From: Lysobacteraceae bacterium
Lineage (GTDB): Bacteria; Pseudomonadota; Gammaproteobacteria; Xanthomonadales; Xanthomonadaceae
Direction of reading: 5' to 3'
DNA length: 64,000 nucleotides
Assembly (NCBI GenBank): GCA_016789405.1
Contig: JAEUPQ010000021.1
Location: 1-64,000 of the forward strand
A program made the position numbers and the translations under genes. Shown piece by piece: positions 45,421 through 53,769 of the stretch. The first letter of the stretch is position 1; each line of letters opens with the position of its first letter. The notes beneath the pieces were generated by a model. That model was not told the origin of the DNA, made no database searches, and was given only the letters and a program-made list of their open reading frames with translations.

Positions 45421-45978
45421 TCAGGCGGCGCGCGCGGCCGCGCGTGCCGGCACGAGCGGGAAGTCGACCGTGGTGCGGGCGACGTTGTTGACGTAGTTGG
45501 TGAACACGTTGATCGCGACGTTCGCGACGACTTCGATGACCGCATCCGGGCCGAAGCCGGCTGCGGTGAAAGCCTGCAGCGCCTGGTCGTCGACCTGGCC
45601 ACGCTGTTCGACGACGGCGCGCGTGAAGCTCAGCAGGACCTGGCTGCGCGCATCGGAGGAGCGCGCATCGCGTGCCGCGTCGAGTTCCTCGGCAGGCAGC
45701 TTCGCGACGTTCCTGCCCAGGTAGGTGTGCGCCGACAGGCAGTACTCGCAGCCATTGGCTTCGGCGACGACCAGCGCGATGCGTTCGCGGTCGGCGGTGT
45801 CCAGCGCGCCGCCTGCGGTGGCGGCGCTGAAACCGAGGTATGCACCCAGGCCGGAAGGGCTGTGGGCAAGCACCTTCATCAGGTTGGGGACCATGCCGAG
45901 CTGCTGCTTGACGGCAGCGAGCAGGGGCTGGGATGCGGCGGGGGCGGTTTCGACGGCGGGGATGGGCAAACGGTTCAT
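45421..45978 (-). CDS. Carboxymuconolactone decarboxylase / AhpD-fold protein
   Basis: A 185-residue all-helical protein. The redox motif is C-x2-C with a downstream histidine: ANGCEYCLSAHTYLG (Cys77, Cys80, His84), the AhpD/peroxidase-type active site. It probably reduces peroxides or acts as a disulfide reductase rather than as a decarboxylase. It is the first gene of the minus-strand operon that continues with YHS, bufA, bufB and bufC. The ATG at 45978 matches family length. It is divergent from the LysR gene at 46178. Confidence 0.9.
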   Translation of the reverse strand: MNRLPIPAVETAPAASQPLLAAVKQQLGMVPNLMKVLAHSPSGLGAYLGFSAATAGGALDTADRERIALVVAEANGCEYCLSAHTYLGRNVAKLPAEELDAARDARSSDARSQVLLSFTRAVVEQRGQVDDQALQAFTAAGFGPDAVIEVVANVAINVFTNYVNNVARTTVDFPLVPARAAARAA

Positions 45979-46107
45979 GGGTGTCCTCTGTGCAGGTCTG
46001 GTTTGGATTGCGGGTCGGGTGGTGCGGGCCGAGGGGTGCGGGACGCGGCCCGCTTCGGTGGGGCGCACTCTAGGAACCCGGGCCGCCTGCGAGAATCGAC
46101 GGACTCC

Positions 46108-46122
46108 GCAACCGGTCCTTGC
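46108..46122. promoter_or_regulatory. Candidate regulator dyad in the divergent bufferin/LysR interval
   Basis: GCAA-N7-TTGC (46108-46111/46119-46122) is a short dyad in the 199-base interval between the operon's first gene and the LysR gene. It has a LysR-like size but no clear T-N11-A core. Weak evidence. Confidence 0.25.
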
Positions 46123-46177
46123 AGATCCGGAAAGAATCCCCGCAGACTGCGCCGCACCGACATGGCCGGGACGCGCA

Positions 46178-47080
46178 GTGGATCGAATCGAAGAGATGAC
46201 GGTGTTCGTCGCGGTGGCCGAGGAAGGCGGCTTCGCCGCTGCATCGCGACGCCTGAACCTGTCGGCGCCCACGGTCACGCGCGCGGTGGCGTCGCTGGAA
46301 GCTTCGATCGGTGCGGAACTGTTCGTGCGCACCACGCGTTTCGTGCGGCTGACGGAAGCAGGCCAGCGCTATCTCGCCGATTGCAGGCGCATCCTGCGCC
46401 AGCTCGAGGAGGCAGAGGCGCAGGCTGCAGGCGCGCATGTCGCACCGCAGGGCAATCTGGTGATCGCCGCACCCGTGCTCTTCGGCCAGCAGTTGCTGGT
46501 GCCTGCGGTGGTCGATTTCCTGGCGGCATATCCATCCGTCTCGGTGAGGTTGCTGCTGGTCGATCGCACCGTCCTGCTCGGCGAAGAAGGCATCGATGCG
46601 GCGTTCCGGATGGGCGACTTGCCCGATTCGAGCCTCGTCGCGATGCCGCTGGGCTACATCCGCCGCGTGATCTGCGCCAGCCCGCGCTATCTCGATGCGC
46701 ACGGACGCCCCGCGCATCCGTCCGAACTGGCCGGACACGCGCTCGTCGCGTCCGTGGCCGATACGCGCAACGATGTCTGGCAATTCGTCGATGGCGATGC
46801 GCGCATCGATGTTCCGATCCAGCCGCGCCTGGTGACGTCGACCAACGCCGCGGCGATCCTGGCCGCGGAATGCGGCGCGGGCCTGACGCGCGTGATGTCC
46901 TACCAGATCGCGCCCGCGCTCGAGCATGGCCGGCTGGAACGACTGCTGCAGGCATACGAAGCCAGGCCGCTGCCGGTGTGGCTGGTGAACCAGGAAGGGC
47001 GCCGTGCCGCCGCGAAACTGCGCGTGTTCCTCGCCTTCATGGGTGACCGCCTGCGCGGCCATCCGGCCTTGATGGGATAG
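46178..47080 (+). CDS. LysR-family regulator divergent from the bufferin operon
   Basis: A 300-residue LysR regulator. The helix-turn-helix occupies residues 1-60 (DRIEEMTVFVAVAEEGGFAAASRRLNLSAPTVTRAVASLE), then the effector domain starts near GNLVIAAPVLFGQQLL. I chose the GTG at 46178 because it aligns exactly with the start of the adjacent paralogue (MDRVSEMRTLVAV). By position it should regulate the divergent operon 41798-45978 and perhaps the downstream genes. The paralogue begins seven bases after its stop. Confidence 0.9.
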   Translation: MDRIEEMTVFVAVAEEGGFAAASRRLNLSAPTVTRAVASLEASIGAELFVRTTRFVRLTEAGQRYLADCRRILRQLEEAEAQAAGAHVAPQGNLVIAAPVLFGQQLLVPAVVDFLAAYPSVSVRLLLVDRTVLLGEEGIDAAFRMGDLPDSSLVAMPLGYIRRVICASPRYLDAHGRPAHPSELAGHALVASVADTRNDVWQFVDGDARIDVPIQPRLVTSTNAAAILAAECGAGLTRVMSYQIAPALEHGRLERLLQAYEARPLPVWLVNQEGRRAAAKLRVFLAFMGDRLRGHPALMG

Positions 47081-47087
47081 TCGACGC

Positions 47088-47987
47088 ATGGATCGTGTTT
47101 CCGAAATGCGCACGCTCGTGGCTGTCGCCGACGCCGGCAGCTTCAGCGAAGCCGCGAAGCGCCTGGGCCTGACCCCACCGACCGTGACGCGCAGCATCGC
47201 GGCGCTGGAGCAGCGCCTGGGTGCGCGCCTGTTCGTGCGCACCACGCGCAGCGTGCGCGTGACCGAAGCCGGTGCGCAGTTCGCGGACGATGCGCGCCGG
47301 CTGCTTGCCGACATGGACCTCGCGCAGCAGGCCGCGGCCGGGCCGCAGGGCCGCGCGCAGGGCACCCTGCGCGTGACCGCACCGGTGCTGTTCGGCGAGC
47401 AGTACCTGATGCCGGTGGTCCGCGAGTTCCTCGACCTGCATCCGGAACTGGCCGCGAGCGTGCTGCTGCTCGACCGCGTGACCAACCTGGTCGAAGAGGG
47501 GCTCGATCTCGCCCTGCGGATCGGTCCGCCGCAGGATTCGGGGCTCGAAGTCGTCGAAGTGGGCGAAGTGCGGCGGATGGTCGTCGCCTCGCCTGCCTAC
47601 CTGGAGGCGTTCGGCCGGCCGGAGCGCCCGCAGGATCTGTCGCGCCATCGCATCGTGGTGTCCGTCGGCGCCAGCGCGAGCCTGGACTGGCACTTCGGCG
47701 AGGGCGAACGCAGCCAGGGCGTGCGCGTCGCGCCGGTGCTCAGCGTCAGCACGCTGCGCGCTGCGATCGGCGAGGCACAGGCCGGGTGGGCCTTGACCCG
47801 GGCCCTGTCCTACCAGGTGCGCGCGGATCTGGCCGAAGGCCGCCTGGTGCCCGTGCTGGAAGCCTTCGAACCACCGCCGGTGCCGGTCTGCCTGGTGTTC
47901 CCGCGCAGCCGCATTCCTTCCGCGCGCCTCATGGCCTTCGTCGAATTGGCGAGCCAGCGACTGGGCGCCGCACTGGCGCCCCCCTGA
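47088..47987 (+). CDS. LysR-family regulator, tandem paralogue
   Basis: A 299-residue LysR regulator, clearly a paralogue of the preceding gene: both have MDR-x-x-EM start, PTVTR-x-IA/VASLE, LFVRTTR-x-VR-x-TEAG, APVLFG(E/Q)Q and V(M/V)SYQ. The recognition helix differs (SFSEAAKRLGLTPPTVTRSI), so it may bind a related but distinct site. It is transcribed with the first regulator and leads to a GST and a redox fusion gene on the same strand. Tandem LysR duplications often split control of neighbouring units. Confidence 0.92.
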   Translation: MDRVSEMRTLVAVADAGSFSEAAKRLGLTPPTVTRSIAALEQRLGARLFVRTTRSVRVTEAGAQFADDARRLLADMDLAQQAAAGPQGRAQGTLRVTAPVLFGEQYLMPVVREFLDLHPELAASVLLLDRVTNLVEEGLDLALRIGPPQDSGLEVVEVGEVRRMVVASPAYLEAFGRPERPQDLSRHRIVVSVGASASLDWHFGEGERSQGVRVAPVLSVSTLRAAIGEAQAGWALTRALSYQVRADLAEGRLVPVLEAFEPPPVPVCLVFPRSRIPSARLMAFVELASQRLGAALAPP

Positions 47988-48103
47988 GTCGATCCTTGGC
48001 CGATCCTTGCGGCGCCTGAAATGATGGTTTGCCCGCCTTGCGGATTCCGGCGCAGGGCGCGGACGGGGAGGATGTGCGCACCCCAACCCCACCGGAGTGT
48101 TCC

Positions 48104-48721
48104 GTGAGTCTCGTCCTTCATCGCTTCCCGCTGTCCGGCCACGCCCATCGCGCCGAACTGTTCCTGTCGCTGCTCGGCCTCGATGCCACGCTGGTCGATG
48201 TCGACCTTCGCGGAGGCGCGCACAAGCGCCCCGATTTCCTCAGGCTCAACCGCTTCGGACAGGTGCCGGTGCTGCAGGACGGCGACGACGTGATCGCCGA
48301 TTCCAACGCGATCCTCGTGTACCTGGCGCGCAAGTACGGCGGCGAGCAGTGGCTGCCGGCGGATCCGCTGCTGGCAGCGAACGTCGAGCGCTGGCTGTCG
48401 GTGGCCGCGGGCCAGCTTGCCTCGGGTCCAGCGCGCGCGCGGCTGATCACCGTGTTCGGTGCGCGCTACAACGCCGACGACACCATCGCGCAGGCGCATG
48501 CGCTGCTGCAGGTGGTGGAAGAGGAGCTGCAGGGCCGCGACTGGCTGGTGGGTGCGCGCCCGACCATCGCGGACGTGGCGATCTACACGTACGTCGCACA
48601 TGCGCCGGAAGGCAATGTCTCGCTCGACGCCTATCCGTCGATTCGCGCGTGGCTGGCACGCGTCGAAGCACTGCCGGGCTTCATCCCCATGGCGGTCACA
48701 CCGGTCGGCCTGCGCGCCTGA
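48104..48721 (+). CDS. Glutathione S-transferase family protein
   Basis: A 205-residue GST. The N-terminal thioredoxin-like half has [34 protein letters not shown] and [14 protein letters not shown] (the Pro and Ser of the glutathione site). The C-terminal helical domain carries [20 protein letters not shown], the conserved N-capping box. The GTG at 48104 is the best start: it directly precedes the first beta-strand. Likely role: glutathione conjugation or peroxide detoxification. It precedes the redox fusion gene by 70 bases, and both may be stress-linked with the LysR pair. Confidence 0.9.
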   Translation: MSLVLHRFPLSGHAHRAELFLSLLGLDATLVDVDLRGGAHKRPDFLRLNRFGQVPVLQDGDDVIADSNAILVYLARKYGGEQWLPADPLLAANVERWLSVAAGQLASGPARARLITVFGARYNADDTIAQAHALLQVVEEELQGRDWLVGARPTIADVAIYTYVAHAPEGNVSLDAYPSIRAWLARVEALPGFIPMAVTPVGLRA

Positions 48722-48791
48722 TCGTTGCCGTAGACGCCGGCGCACGTGCCGGCGTCGCACCCTCGCGCTCCTTCACTCACCGAGTCCCGAC

Positions 48792-50816
48792 ATGCAGACG
48801 CCCTCGCCGTTCCACGCCGGAGAAGTCGCGATCCAGCAGCAGCTCGGCGTGGCCGAACGCATGGCCGAATTCGGTCGTCGCGTGGTGCGCGACCACATGC
48901 CCGACCAGCATCGGCAGTTCTATGCGCAGCTGCCGTTCCTGGTCGTGGCGACCGTCGACGATCGCGGCGACCCGTGGGTGGGGCTGCTGGAAGGCGCGCC
49001 CGGGTTCGCGACCTCGCCCGAACCGACGCGTCTCGCGCTTTCGGTGATGCCCACGCGCAATGACCCTGTCGCCACGGGCTGGCACGACGGCGCATCCATC
49101 GGCGTGCTCGGCATCGAGTTGCACACGCGGCGGCGGAATCGCGTCAACGGCGTGCTTCGCGGCGATGGCGACGGGTTCGCACTGCATGTCGAACATTCCT
49201 TCGGCAACTGCCCGCAGTACATCCAGGCCCGCGGCCTGCATGCCTTGCCGGAACGCGACCTCGCGTCGCTGCCATCGCCTGTCCATGGCGAACGGCTGGA
49301 CGAGGCCACGACCGCGATGATCCGCGCGGCCGACACCTGCTTCGTCGCGAGCTACGTGGACCATGACGATGGTCGTCGCTCGATCGATGCCTCGCATCGC
49401 GGCGGCAAACCCGGCTTCGTCCGCGTGCAGGGTGATCGACTGAGCATCCCGGATTTCGCCGGCAACCTGCACTTCAACACCCTCGGCAACTTCGTCATCA
49501 ATCCGCGCGCGGGCCTGGTGTTCGTCGATTTTTCCAGCGGCGACATCCTGCAGGTCAGCGGTCGCGTCGTGCTCGACTTCGAGGCCGAGGACGTGCGCTT
49601 CTTCCAGGGCGCCGAACGCCTGTGGCACCTCGATGTGGAACGCTGGGTGCTGCGCCGCGGGGCGTTGTCGCTGCGCGGCGACATCGGCGAGATGTCGCCC
49701 AACTCGGCATTGACCGGTTCGTGGGACGACACCGCGTCGCGCAGCCGCGCAGAACGCCTGCGCGAACGCTGGCGTCCGTTCCGCGTGGCGCGCATCGAGG
49801 ACGAATCGAGCGTCATCCGGTCGTTCTGGCTCGAGCCGGCCGACGGCGAAGGCCTCGGCGTGTTCGAGGCCGGGCAACACCTGCCGGTGCGCGCGGTGCT
49901 GGACGACGACGGCGTGCCAACGGTGCGCACCTACACCCTGTCGGTCGCCCCGTCGGACGGCGCGTATCGCTTGAGCGTGCGTCGCCAGGGTCGCTTCTCC
50001 AGCCACATGCACGACAGCCTGCGCGTCGGCGACCTCATCGAAGCCCGTGCGCCGCGCGGCGGTTTCACCGTGGACGCCCGCGAGGTGCGACCGCTGGTGC
50101 TCGTGTCGGCCGGCATCGGCATCACGCCGATGCTCGCCATGCTGCGTCACGTCGTCTACGAAGGCCTGCGCACGCGACGCATCCGTCCGACCTGGTTCGT
50201 CCATGGCGCGCGCAACGAGAACGAACGCGCCTTCCACGCGGAAGTCGCCGCGCTCGCGGAGACGTCGCGTGGCGCGGTGCGCGTGGTGCATGCGCTGTCC
50301 GAACCCGGTCCGACCACACGCGATGGCATCGACTACGACCATGTCGGTCGCGTGGACGCCATGCTGCTGGCGTCGCTGCTGCCGCTGGACGATGCGGACA
50401 TCGCGCTGTGCGGTCCATCGGGCTTCATGCAGGCGCTGTACACCGATCTGCGCGCGCTGCAGGTGCCCGATGCGCGCATCCACGCGGAAGCCTTCGGCCC
50501 TGCGGGGTTGCAACGCGATACGGCTGCGCCGCTGTCAGCGGCGGCGACACGCGCGGTTCCGGTGCTGTTCGCCCGATCGGGAAAGGAAGCGCGCTGGGAA
50601 CCCGGACGCGGAACGCTGCTGGATCTCGCCGAGTCGCGCGGCCTGTCGCCGGTGCATGCCTGCCGGCAGGGCATGTGCGGCAGCTGCAGCCACGCGCTCG
50701 TGGCAGGCGAGGTGACCTATGCGCAATCGCCCGCGAGCAGGATCGCGCCGGGACAGGTCCTGCTGTGCCAGGCCGTGCCGACGCAGGACAGTCCTTCGAT
50801 CGTTATCGATGCCTGA
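48792..50816 (+). CDS. Three-domain redox fusion: PNPOx-like, FNR and 2Fe-2S ferredoxin
   Basis: A 674-residue cytoplasmic protein. Residues 1-300 form a pyridoxamine-phosphate-oxidase-like flavin-binding domain (QLPFLVVATVDDRGDPWVG). Residues 320-560 are an FNR module with FAD motif RTYTLSV and NAD-binding GIGITPMLAML, ending CGPSGFM. The C-terminus is a plant-type ferredoxin with Cys624-x4-Cys629-x2-Cys632 and Cys659. Electrons should flow from NAD(P)H through FAD to the cluster and perhaps to the N-terminal flavin. Similar fusions are annotated as flavohaemoglobin-like or nitric-oxide-related oxidoreductases without a fixed substrate. The ATG at 48792 fits the N-terminal domain. Confidence 0.9.
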   Translation: MQTPSPFHAGEVAIQQQLGVAERMAEFGRRVVRDHMPDQHRQFYAQLPFLVVATVDDRGDPWVGLLEGAPGFATSPEPTRLALSVMPTRNDPVATGWHDGASIGVLGIELHTRRRNRVNGVLRGDGDGFALHVEHSFGNCPQYIQARGLHALPERDLASLPSPVHGERLDEATTAMIRAADTCFVASYVDHDDGRRSIDASHRGGKPGFVRVQGDRLSIPDFAGNLHFNTLGNFVINPRAGLVFVDFSSGDILQVSGRVVLDFEAEDVRFFQGAERLWHLDVERWVLRRGALSLRGDIGEMSPNSALTGSWDDTASRSRAERLRERWRPFRVARIEDESSVIRSFWLEPADGEGLGVFEAGQHLPVRAVLDDDGVPTVRTYTLSVAPSDGAYRLSVRRQGRFSSHMHDSLRVGDLIEARAPRGGFTVDAREVRPLVLVSAGIGITPMLAMLRHVVYEGLRTRRIRPTWFVHGARNENERAFHAEVAALAETSRGAVRVVHALSEPGPTTRDGIDYDHVGRVDAMLLASLLPLDDADIALCGPSGFMQALYTDLRALQVPDARIHAEAFGPAGLQRDTAAPLSAAATRAVPVLFARSGKEARWEPGRGTLLDLAESRGLSPVHACRQGMCGSCSHALVAGEVTYAQSPASRIAPGQVLLCQAVPTQDSPSIVIDA

Positions 50817-51222
50817 GCGCCGATTCTTGCGTGTTCGGCAATGCGCCTGTTGACGACACGGCGATTCAGGCGCGCGACGCGAAGCGTCACGCTGCACCTC
50901 CATTTCCTGCCTCTGCGTGATGCCGATGTCGCACATCCCACACCGCCCTGCCCGACCCGATGCCGCGCTCGCCGCGACGCCTGGCTTCGATCAGATCGAG
51001 GACCCCGCCTGCGACGCACCTGCGCCCGAGGCCGCATCGGAAGCGGCATTCGAGTACTTCATGCAAGGGTCGTCGGCGGGATTCGCCTCGGAACTCCGCG
51101 AGTGGCTTCCAGCGGCCTGGGCGCAGCTCGCGTCCGTGTGCCAGCATCCGCGACGGTTCGGCAGGCCGCAGGCGACGCGCGTCTTCGCATCGCGCAGGCG
51201 GGCCTGAGCGCGGCGACGCGCG
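50817..51222. other. Interval after the redox fusion with one doubtful small frame
   Basis: About 400 bases between the fusion gene and the convergent SEC-C gene. The only candidate is the small plus-strand frame at 50920-51207. No strong terminator hairpin was seen. Confidence 0.5.
50920..51207 (+). CDS. Possible small protein, hypothetical
   Basis: A 95-residue frame. Its middle (FDQIEDPACDAPAPEAASEAAFEYFMQGSSAGFASELREWLPAAW) is protein-like in composition, and three closely spaced start codons (50917, 50920, 50926) are available, but there is no good ribosome site and no family is recognised. It could be a chance frame in GC-rich DNA. Confidence 0.33.
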   Translation: MPMSHIPHRPARPDAALAATPGFDQIEDPACDAPAPEAASEAAFEYFMQGSSAGFASELREWLPAAWAQLASVCQHPRRFGRPQATRVFASRRRA

Positions 51223-51930
51223 TCAGGCGCCGCAGCACTTCTTGTATTTCTTCCCGCTGCCGCACGGGCAGGGATCGTTGCGGTCGGGCTTCGCTTCGCG
51301 CTTGAGCTGCGTGCGCGGCGTCAGCGCGTCGATGCGATGGTGGTGCAGGTCGGCGAGCATCGACGGCAATTCGATGACGATGCCCAGACGCTCGCGATAC
51401 TCCAGTGGCGTCGGTTCGGCGGTCGGGTCTTCGCCGATCACTTCGCCGCTGGCGAGGCGATCGAGCATGCCGAAGATCTCGTCGATCCAGTCGTGTTCGT
51501 CGAGCCAGGCTTCCCAGGCGGCTTCGCGCAGTTCGACGCCGCGGAAGAAACCGTAGGCCCAGTCGCGACCGACATCGAGGTCGTCGTCTTCGTGCTGGGA
51601 CGGATCTTCCGGCAGCCACAGCAGCGGCGCGAGGGCGTCGGGCAGTTCGTCGCTGCCGTGGCGCACGCGCTGCGTGACCAGGTTCCAGTGCGCCTGCAGC
51701 AGGCCGTCGACTTCAGCCGCTTCTTCAGCGTTGTCCCAGCGCGGCGGCTTGCCGCCCCAGGCCACCGGCTGCCATTCCTCGGCCGGCACGGCTTCGGGTC
51801 CCACCGCGATCGCCGACAGGAAGCCGTCCAGCGCTTCCAGGTTGAAGCCCTTGAACGGCACCGCCCGGGTGTCGAGCAGATCGGACAGGCGCTCCAACTG
51901 GGCGTCGTCGAGGATTTCGTTGGCGGACAT
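51223..51930 (-). CDS. UPF0149/YecA-type protein with SEC-C zinc motif
   Basis: A 235-residue cytoplasmic protein. The N-terminal UPF0149 domain has [22 protein letters not shown] and [16 protein letters not shown]. The C-terminus is a SEC-C zinc motif, [16 protein letters not shown] (218-233), as in SecA's tail. It may bind SecB, ribosomes or other partners through zinc; function is unproven. The ATG at 51930 directly precedes the conserved [12 protein letters not shown] helix. It converges with the fusion gene on the other strand. Confidence 0.88.
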   Translation of the reverse strand: MSANEILDDAQLERLSDLLDTRAVPFKGFNLEALDGFLSAIAVGPEAVPAEEWQPVAWGGKPPRWDNAEEAAEVDGLLQAHWNLVTQRVRHGSDELPDALAPLLWLPEDPSQHEDDDLDVGRDWAYGFFRGVELREAAWEAWLDEHDWIDEIFGMLDRLASGEVIGEDPTAEPTPLEYRERLGIVIELPSMLADLHHHRIDALTPRTQLKREAKPDRNDPCPCGSGKKYKKCCGA

Positions 51931-52042
51931 GGCGGGGCTCCAGCGGCGGGCGCATAGGGTAATCGCGACAGCCGCCAAGCGCGATCACGCGGCCGGCCAC
52001 CTGCCGTGCGAGCCTGTGGCCGACGCGTCCGGGAGACTGCCC

Positions 52043-52594
52043 ATGATCCTCCGTGCCCTTGCACCGCTGCTGATGTGGGCCGGGCTGGCGCCCGCCCACG
52101 CCCAGTCCTCGACGGCCACCATGCCGGCGGCTCCGCCTCCGTCCTGCCAGGACCCGGTGCATCGCCAGTTCGACTTCTGGATCGGCGAGTGGGACGTGTT
52201 CGCCGGGCCCGAAGGCACGGCGATCGTCGGTCGCAACACGATCACTGCCGTCGCCTCGGGCTGCGCGTTGCGCGAGCACTGGGTCAACGCCGCCGGCCGC
52301 GATGGCCACAGCCTCAACGGCTACGACCGCGAAACGAAGGCGTGGACACAGTTCTGGATCGGCTCGGACGGCGTGATCCTGCGATTGCAGGGTGGCCTGC
52401 GCGCGGATGGTGCGATGTCGATGGAAGGCGTGCTGCCGGACGCCAAGGGCGGCTCCCAGCGCCAGCGCATCGTCTGGACACCGTTGCCTGACGGCCGCGT
52501 GGAGCAGCGCTGGGACACTTCGGACGACGACGGCGCGAGCTGGCAGACCTCGTTCCTCGGCCTCTATCGCCGTCGCCCGGCCACCGCGCCCTGA
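52043..52594 (+). CDS. Secreted DUF1579-like protein
   Basis: A 183-residue exported protein. The signal peptide ends near AHA (residue 20). The mature part, QFDFWIGEWDVF, CALREHWVNAAG, SLNGYDRETKAWTQFWIGSDG and RWDTSDDDGASW, is typical of the DUF1579/lipocalin-like family. Function unknown; possibly binds a small hydrophobic ligand in the periplasm. Followed closely by a strong terminator. Confidence 0.82.
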   Translation: MILRALAPLLMWAGLAPAHAQSSTATMPAAPPPSCQDPVHRQFDFWIGEWDVFAGPEGTAIVGRNTITAVASGCALREHWVNAAGRDGHSLNGYDRETKAWTQFWIGSDGVILRLQGGLRADGAMSMEGVLPDAKGGSQRQRIVWTPLPDGRVEQRWDTSDDDGASWQTSFLGLYRRRPATAP

Positions 52595-52598
52595 AAAC

Positions 52599-52630
52599 GC
52601 GAGAGGCGCGGCATGGGCCGCGCCTCTCGC
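52599..52630. terminator. Bidirectional terminator
   Basis: A perfect 14-bp stem GCGAGAGGCGCGGC/GCCGCGCCTCTCGC with loop ATGG. On the minus strand it is followed by TTTT, and on the plus strand by TTGT. It lies between the DUF1579-like gene (+) and the lipoprotein gene (-). Confidence 0.88.
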
Positions 52631-52660
52631 TTGTCGCAGGTGGTCACCGAGGCACGAACA

Positions 52661-53170
52661 TCACTTCGTGACTTCGATCTCCTTGGTCTGCACCACGCTG
52701 CCGTTCATCGACACGTAGACCTTGTACTTGCCGGCCGGCCAGCCATCGGGCTTGGCGAACTGGAAGTTGGTCGAGCCGGCGCCGGTGAGGTTCATGTCGC
52801 GGCTTTCGTCGTTGACGACCATTTCCTCGGTGCCGTTCATGTAGACCAGCTTGACGCCGACCTTGCCGGCCACGGTCGCCGCCGGATCGCTGGTCGCGGT
52901 GCCGATCGACACGTGGAAGGTCTCGTTCGGCTTGAACGTGCTGGTGGCGGTGCTGATCTTCTGGTCGGCGCCGACGGCGCTGCCGATGTCGACCGTCGAC
53001 ACCGATGCAGTGGCGACCACGGCCGGCGCAGGCGCGGCGGCTGGCTCGGTGGCGGCCGGCGGCGCGGTCGTGGCGGCTTCTTCCTTCTTCTTGCAGCCGA
53101 CGACGGCGACGGCGCCGATCACGGCGACGAGCAGGGCCTGCGACAGCGGAGTCTTGAGGTTGCGGGTCAT
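52661..53170 (-). CDS. Lipoprotein of unknown function
   Basis: A 169-residue lipoprotein (AVVGC, Cys26, followed by KKKEE). An Ala/Pro/Thr-rich linker precedes a beta-rich C-terminal domain: TFKPNETFHVSIGT, VGVKLVYMNGTEEMVVNDESRDMNLTGAGSTNFQF, KPDGWPAGKYKVYVSMNG. The last part resembles Ig-like domains that bind to or bridge envelope proteins. I do not recognise a named family. It follows the LysM gene on the same strand after 94 bases and may be co-transcribed. Confidence 0.78.
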   Translation of the reverse strand: MTRNLKTPLSQALLVAVIGAVAVVGCKKKEEAATTAPPAATEPAAAPAPAVVATASVSTVDIGSAVGADQKISTATSTFKPNETFHVSIGTATSDPAATVAGKVGVKLVYMNGTEEMVVNDESRDMNLTGAGSTNFQFAKPDGWPAGKYKVYVSMNGSVVQTKEIEVTK

Positions 53171-53239
53171 GGGCGTGTTTCTCCGTTCGAAATGCGGACT
53201 GGGGGAATGCGTGCGGGTGCGATCAGGCACTGACGATCG

Positions 53240-53266
53240 GGCGTGGAAGATCTGGCGTGGAAGATC
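53240..53266. repeat. 14-bp tandem repeat at the LysM gene end
   Basis: GGCGTGGAAGATC occurs at 53240-53252 and 53254-53266, separated by one base. The second copy covers the first two bases of the LysM gene's stop codon (as read on the plus strand). Short slippage-type duplication. Confidence 0.7.
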
Positions 53267-53621
53267 AGGCCGACGGATCGTCCAGGTCGCCGTCGCCATC
53301 GACGTCGATGGCCGGCAGGCGGATCACCTGGCCCGGGAAGATGCGGTCGGGGTCTTCGATCGTGTCGCGATTGGCTTCGTGGATCTTCGGCCAGAACTTG
53401 GCCTTGCCATAGAAGCGCTTGGAGATGGCGGACAGCGTGTCGCCCTTCTCGATGGTGTAGGTCTGCTCGCCGGTGCCGCCGCCACCGCCTTCGCCGCCGA
53501 CGATCTCTTCGGTGGAAGTGACCGTGGTCTGGACGTTGCTGAAGTCCGGGCGGATCTGCTCGGTGCTGGTCACCGTGGTCTGGACGTTCGAAAAGTCGGG
53601 TTTCTTGTCGGGCGTGGTCAT
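53265..53621 (-). CDS. LysM-domain protein with duplicated N-terminal segment
   Basis: A 118-residue protein with no signal peptide. Residues 8-24 and 25-41 are near-identical copies (PDFSNVQTTVTSTE, then Q/E-I-R/V). A Gly-rich linker leads to a LysM domain (54-104, TYTIEKGDTLSAISKRFYG, IFPGQVIRLP), which binds glycan or potassium in YgaU-like proteins. Lack of a signal suggests a cytoplasmic YgaU/Kbp-type function. The ATG at 53621 precedes the first copy. It should share a transcript with the downstream lipoprotein. Confidence 0.85.
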   Translation of the reverse strand: MTTPDKKPDFSNVQTTVTSTEQIRPDFSNVQTTVTSTEEIVGGEGGGGGTGEQTYTIEKGDTLSAISKRFYGKAKFWPKIHEANRDTIEDPDRIFPGQVIRLPAIDVDGDGDLDDPSA

Positions 53622-53769
53622 GTCTGGATGGCTCCTGCCGTAAGGGCGCGGACACAGTGACACGCGAAAGTGTTAAGAATCCATGGCGTTCCGGTCTTTT
53701 TTTCTCTTCACCGGCCGCGACAGCGCGCGTTCATCCTGAACGCGCCGTCGAAGCACCGTCCTGATCGAC

